Program-made: the position numbers and the translations under genes
Origin: Chitinophaga cymbidii
Lineage (GTDB): Bacteria > Bacteroidota > Bacteroidia > Chitinophagales > Chitinophagaceae
DNA length: 64,000 bases
Assembly: GCF_007992715.1 (NCBI RefSeq)
Contig: NZ_BKAU01000010.1
Location: 1-64,000 of the forward strand
Direction: 5' to 3'
The notes under the pieces: generated by a model
Told to the model about the DNA's origin: nothing
What the model saw: only the letters and a program-made list of their open reading frames with translations
Databases searched by the model: none
In this document: in pieces, positions 62,283 through 64,000 of the stretch
Layout: the number at the start of each line of letters is the position of its first letter
Numbering within the stretch: position 1 is the first letter of the stretch

Positions 62283-63107
62283 TTACAAAGCGTTGTACAC
62301 CCGTACCCAGTCTATTAAAAAATCCGAAGGCAGGTGCGCCGGCACGGGATCGCCGGCATGGCCTTCGATGCTCAGTATCAGCGGCCGGAGCTGTGTTACG
62401 AACTCCGGGCAGTCCGTGGCTTCCCATTCAAAGTAGAGCACATTGTCCATGTAAAAACGGAGCTTCCCGCTGCGGCGTTCCAGGCCGTAGATGTGAAAAT
62501 CCTCATCCAGTCCCGCGGGCTGCGGATAGAACCAGCTGCCATACACCTTGTTGGGCACGGCGGGGTCATAGGGCATGGGCCAGCGCAGCAGGCTGGTGTT
62601 CAGCTGATGCGGCAGGCTGTCCGCGTCCTTGGTTTCCTGCATGTCTATTTCGATGTTGGGATTCTTCGCAACCGTAGGCTGATCGCCCAGCCAGATGGCG
62701 ATGCAGACGTTCGCTTCGCGCCAGATGGATTTGGCGCGCACTTCCAGGTAGGTATCGCCGCCGATCTCGAATTTCGATTTCAGGCAGCCTGCCGTGTACG
62801 CCTTGCCGTTATAGCTCTCTTCTTGCGCCTTGATGCGCGCGAGTCCGCCTGTAACCACGGTATTCGCTTCCTTATAAGCAAAATCGCCCGTTACGCCGCC
62901 GTAATACCAGAGCGGCGCGGCGCTCCATTTCGTGGTGTCCAGGCTGTCAAATTCATCGCTTTTCGCGGAATCCAGCACCCATGTGGCGCCCGGCGGCGTG
63001 GTCATCATCACTTCTGCTTCCGGTTGTTTCTTTTCTTTTTCCTGCTTGAAACAGGACGAGAGGGATACCAGTATGATCAGCCATGTTGCTGTGTGCATGT
63101 TTTTCAT
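62283..63107 (-). CDS. GH16 lipoprotein, paralogue 2
   Basis: This is a 274-residue lipoprotein. The start at 63107 begins the signal peptide ending at Cys19 in LSSCFKQE; an in-frame ATG further upstream adds residues without signal character. The GH16 motif is Glu153, Asp155, Glu158 (EIDMQETKD), at the same residue numbers as in paralogue 1. Most blocks are shared, including YTAGCLKSKFE(I/V)GGDTY and SDF(L/Q)IDWVRVYNA. A longer loop (YDPAVPNKVYGSWFY) near the cleft may change the substrate range. It follows the SusD gene by about 85 bases and precedes paralogue 1 by 19. Confidence 0.88.
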   Translation of the reverse strand: MKNMHTATWLIILVSLSSCFKQEKEKKQPEAEVMMTTPPGATWVLDSAKSDEFDSLDTTKWSAAPLWYYGGVTGDFAYKEANTVVTGGLARIKAQEESYNGKAYTAGCLKSKFEIGGDTYLEVRAKSIWREANVCIAIWLGDQPTVAKNPNIEIDMQETKDADSLPHQLNTSLLRWPMPYDPAVPNKVYGSWFYPQPAGLDEDFHIYGLERRSGKLRFYMDNVLYFEWEATDCPEFVTQLRPLILSIEGHAGDPVPAHLPSDFLIDWVRVYNAL

Positions 63108-63191
63108 AATTAATGATTTTAAATGTGATCGCATGAGAAAGCCTGTACGGGCAACGGATGCCGCCCGCACAGTACGTCCTGTATCTACCTT

Positions 63192-64000
63192 TTACCAGTC
63201 GGTATTAGGTACCAGGTTTCCGTTATTCTGTAATTCTCCCACCGGAATGGGCCATGTGTAGTACTTCGGGTATTCGAGCTTCTTGGTTTCCATCACCTGC
63301 GATTCCTGCCCGAAAACCTCGCGGCGGTAGCCGTAGAATACCGCATCGAAAGGCATCGTCACTTCCAGATCGCGCCAGCGCTTGTAATCCCAGTACAGCT
63401 GCTGCTCCATGATCAGCTCTATCTTCCGTTCATGTTTGATGATCTCGCGCAGCTCTTCCTTACTGCCGGCGGTAATGGGCGGCATGCCGGCCCTTGAGCG
63501 CACATCGTTCACATAAGGGATGGCGTCGCCGGTATGATTGGTTTCATTCAGGGCTTCGGCATACAGCAGCTCCACGTCCGCATAACGGATCAGGATATAG
63601 TTGTTGGCGCTGTTGCCGTAATAGTAAACAGGATTGAAGTTGGAGGGCTCCACCATCTTTTTGAAGAAGTAGGCGTCGTTATCCGCGTCCGGCGCAAAGT
63701 TGCGGTTGGCGGGCGCCCAGAACTCACCGGGCTTTACGATCACGCCGCCGGACTGGCTGATGTGGGGATCGAAGAAGGTTTGCCCCAATCTCGGATCGCG
63801 GTTCGCAAATTCATGCTGCGGGTCGTAGTTGGGGTCAACGCCTTCGAGTGGACTGCGTTTTAATTTCGTGTCCCGGTATTTGTTCATTTCCGCGAAGCTG
63901 ATGCCGTATTTCTGCCAGCCTTCAATGCCTTCGAACATATCGATGTAGTTCTGGTGCGCCTGGAAGCTTTTCCATCCGGGGCCGGCGAAGGCGGTGGTCA
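63192..64000 (-). CDS. SusD/RagB-type lipoprotein, C-terminal part (runs off the right edge)
   Basis: The last 269 codons of a SusD-like protein are present; the start lies beyond the window. Landmarks are GPGWKSFQAHQNYIDM at the edge, FANRDPRLGQTFF, NNYILIRYADVELLYAEALNE, and the C-terminal HERKIELIMEQQLYWDYKRWRDLE with the final WPIPVGELQNNGNLVPN. A SusC gene is expected just to the right. With the two GH16 genes this forms a further utilisation locus, probably for a beta-glucan or galactan. Confidence 0.92.
   Translation of the reverse strand, partial: TTAFAGPGWKSFQAHQNYIDMFEGIEGWQKYGISFAEMNKYRDTKLKRSPLEGVDPNYDPQHEFANRDPRLGQTFFDPHISQSGGVIVKPGEFWAPANRNFAPDADNDAYFFKKMVEPSNFNPVYYYGNSANNYILIRYADVELLYAEALNETNHTGDAIPYVNDVRSRAGMPPITAGSKEELREIIKHERKIELIMEQQLYWDYKRWRDLEVTMPFDAVFYGYRREVFGQESQVMETKKLEYPKYYTWPIPVGELQNNGNLVPNTDW

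Noticed and set aside
1..64000. Search by eye for CRISPR repeats, tRNA genes, transposases and integrases
   Set aside because: No regularly spaced repeats, cloverleaf-like sequences or DDE/recombinase motifs were found, so no mobile element or defence system is called.

Overview
The window looks like a piece of a Bacteroidota chromosome, most likely a Chitinophaga-type carbohydrate degrader (inference). The reasons are several SusC/SusD outer-membrane pairs, a FecI-type sigma factor with its FecR partner, many secreted glycoside hydrolases, lipoprotein signals on SusD-like proteins, and a promoter (46776-46808) that fits the Bacteroidota pattern TTTG-N19/21-TAnnTTTG. I found no tRNA, rRNA, CRISPR array, insertion sequence or phage gene.

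Region 1 (1-2383): a GH29 fucosidase, a small decayed piece of a TonB-receptor regulatory domain, and a DUF2809 membrane protein.

Region 2 (2386-25351): a divergent glucuronoxylan utilisation locus. The left arm, read on the minus strand, runs GH67, SDR dehydrogenase, GH115, GH10 xylanase, sugar symporter, GH43, acetyl esterase and an RDD membrane protein. The right arm, read on the plus strand after a LacI-family gene, runs SusC, SusD, GH2, xylose isomerase and mannonate dehydratase. Two near-identical LacI-type operators flank the regulator gene, one ahead of each arm. The genes cover deacetylation, backbone cutting, removal of (methyl)glucuronic acid, uptake, and entry of xylose and uronate into metabolism.

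Region 3 (25434-33546): ECF sigma factor, FecR anti-sigma, SusC with an STN domain, SusD and a TlpA-like thioredoxin, with no carbohydrase. Base composition drops part-way through this SusC and stays low to the end of the thioredoxin gene.

Region 4 (33611-39452): two arabinose-releasing enzymes on the minus strand, a GH51 with an extra N-terminal domain and a GH43-GH127 fusion with both active sites apparently intact.

Region 5 (39640-51249): mostly housekeeping genes: a PhnA-like zinc protein, small lipoproteins, an SPFH/NfeD pair, a START-domain protein, a secreted esterase, a thioesterase, a GH43, an Rrf2 regulator with an adjacent oxidoreductase and matching palindromic operators, a sodium:alanine-type symporter, and a cytochrome c with a PQQ-type sugar dehydrogenase.

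Region 6 (51457-64000): a siderophore-type TonB receptor with an HxlR regulator, a ribosome hibernation factor, two paralogous lipoproteins, a tail-fibre-like surface protein, a second TonB receptor, a GH5 enzyme with a binding module, and the end of another utilisation locus: two tandem GH16 lipoproteins after a SusD gene that runs off the right edge.
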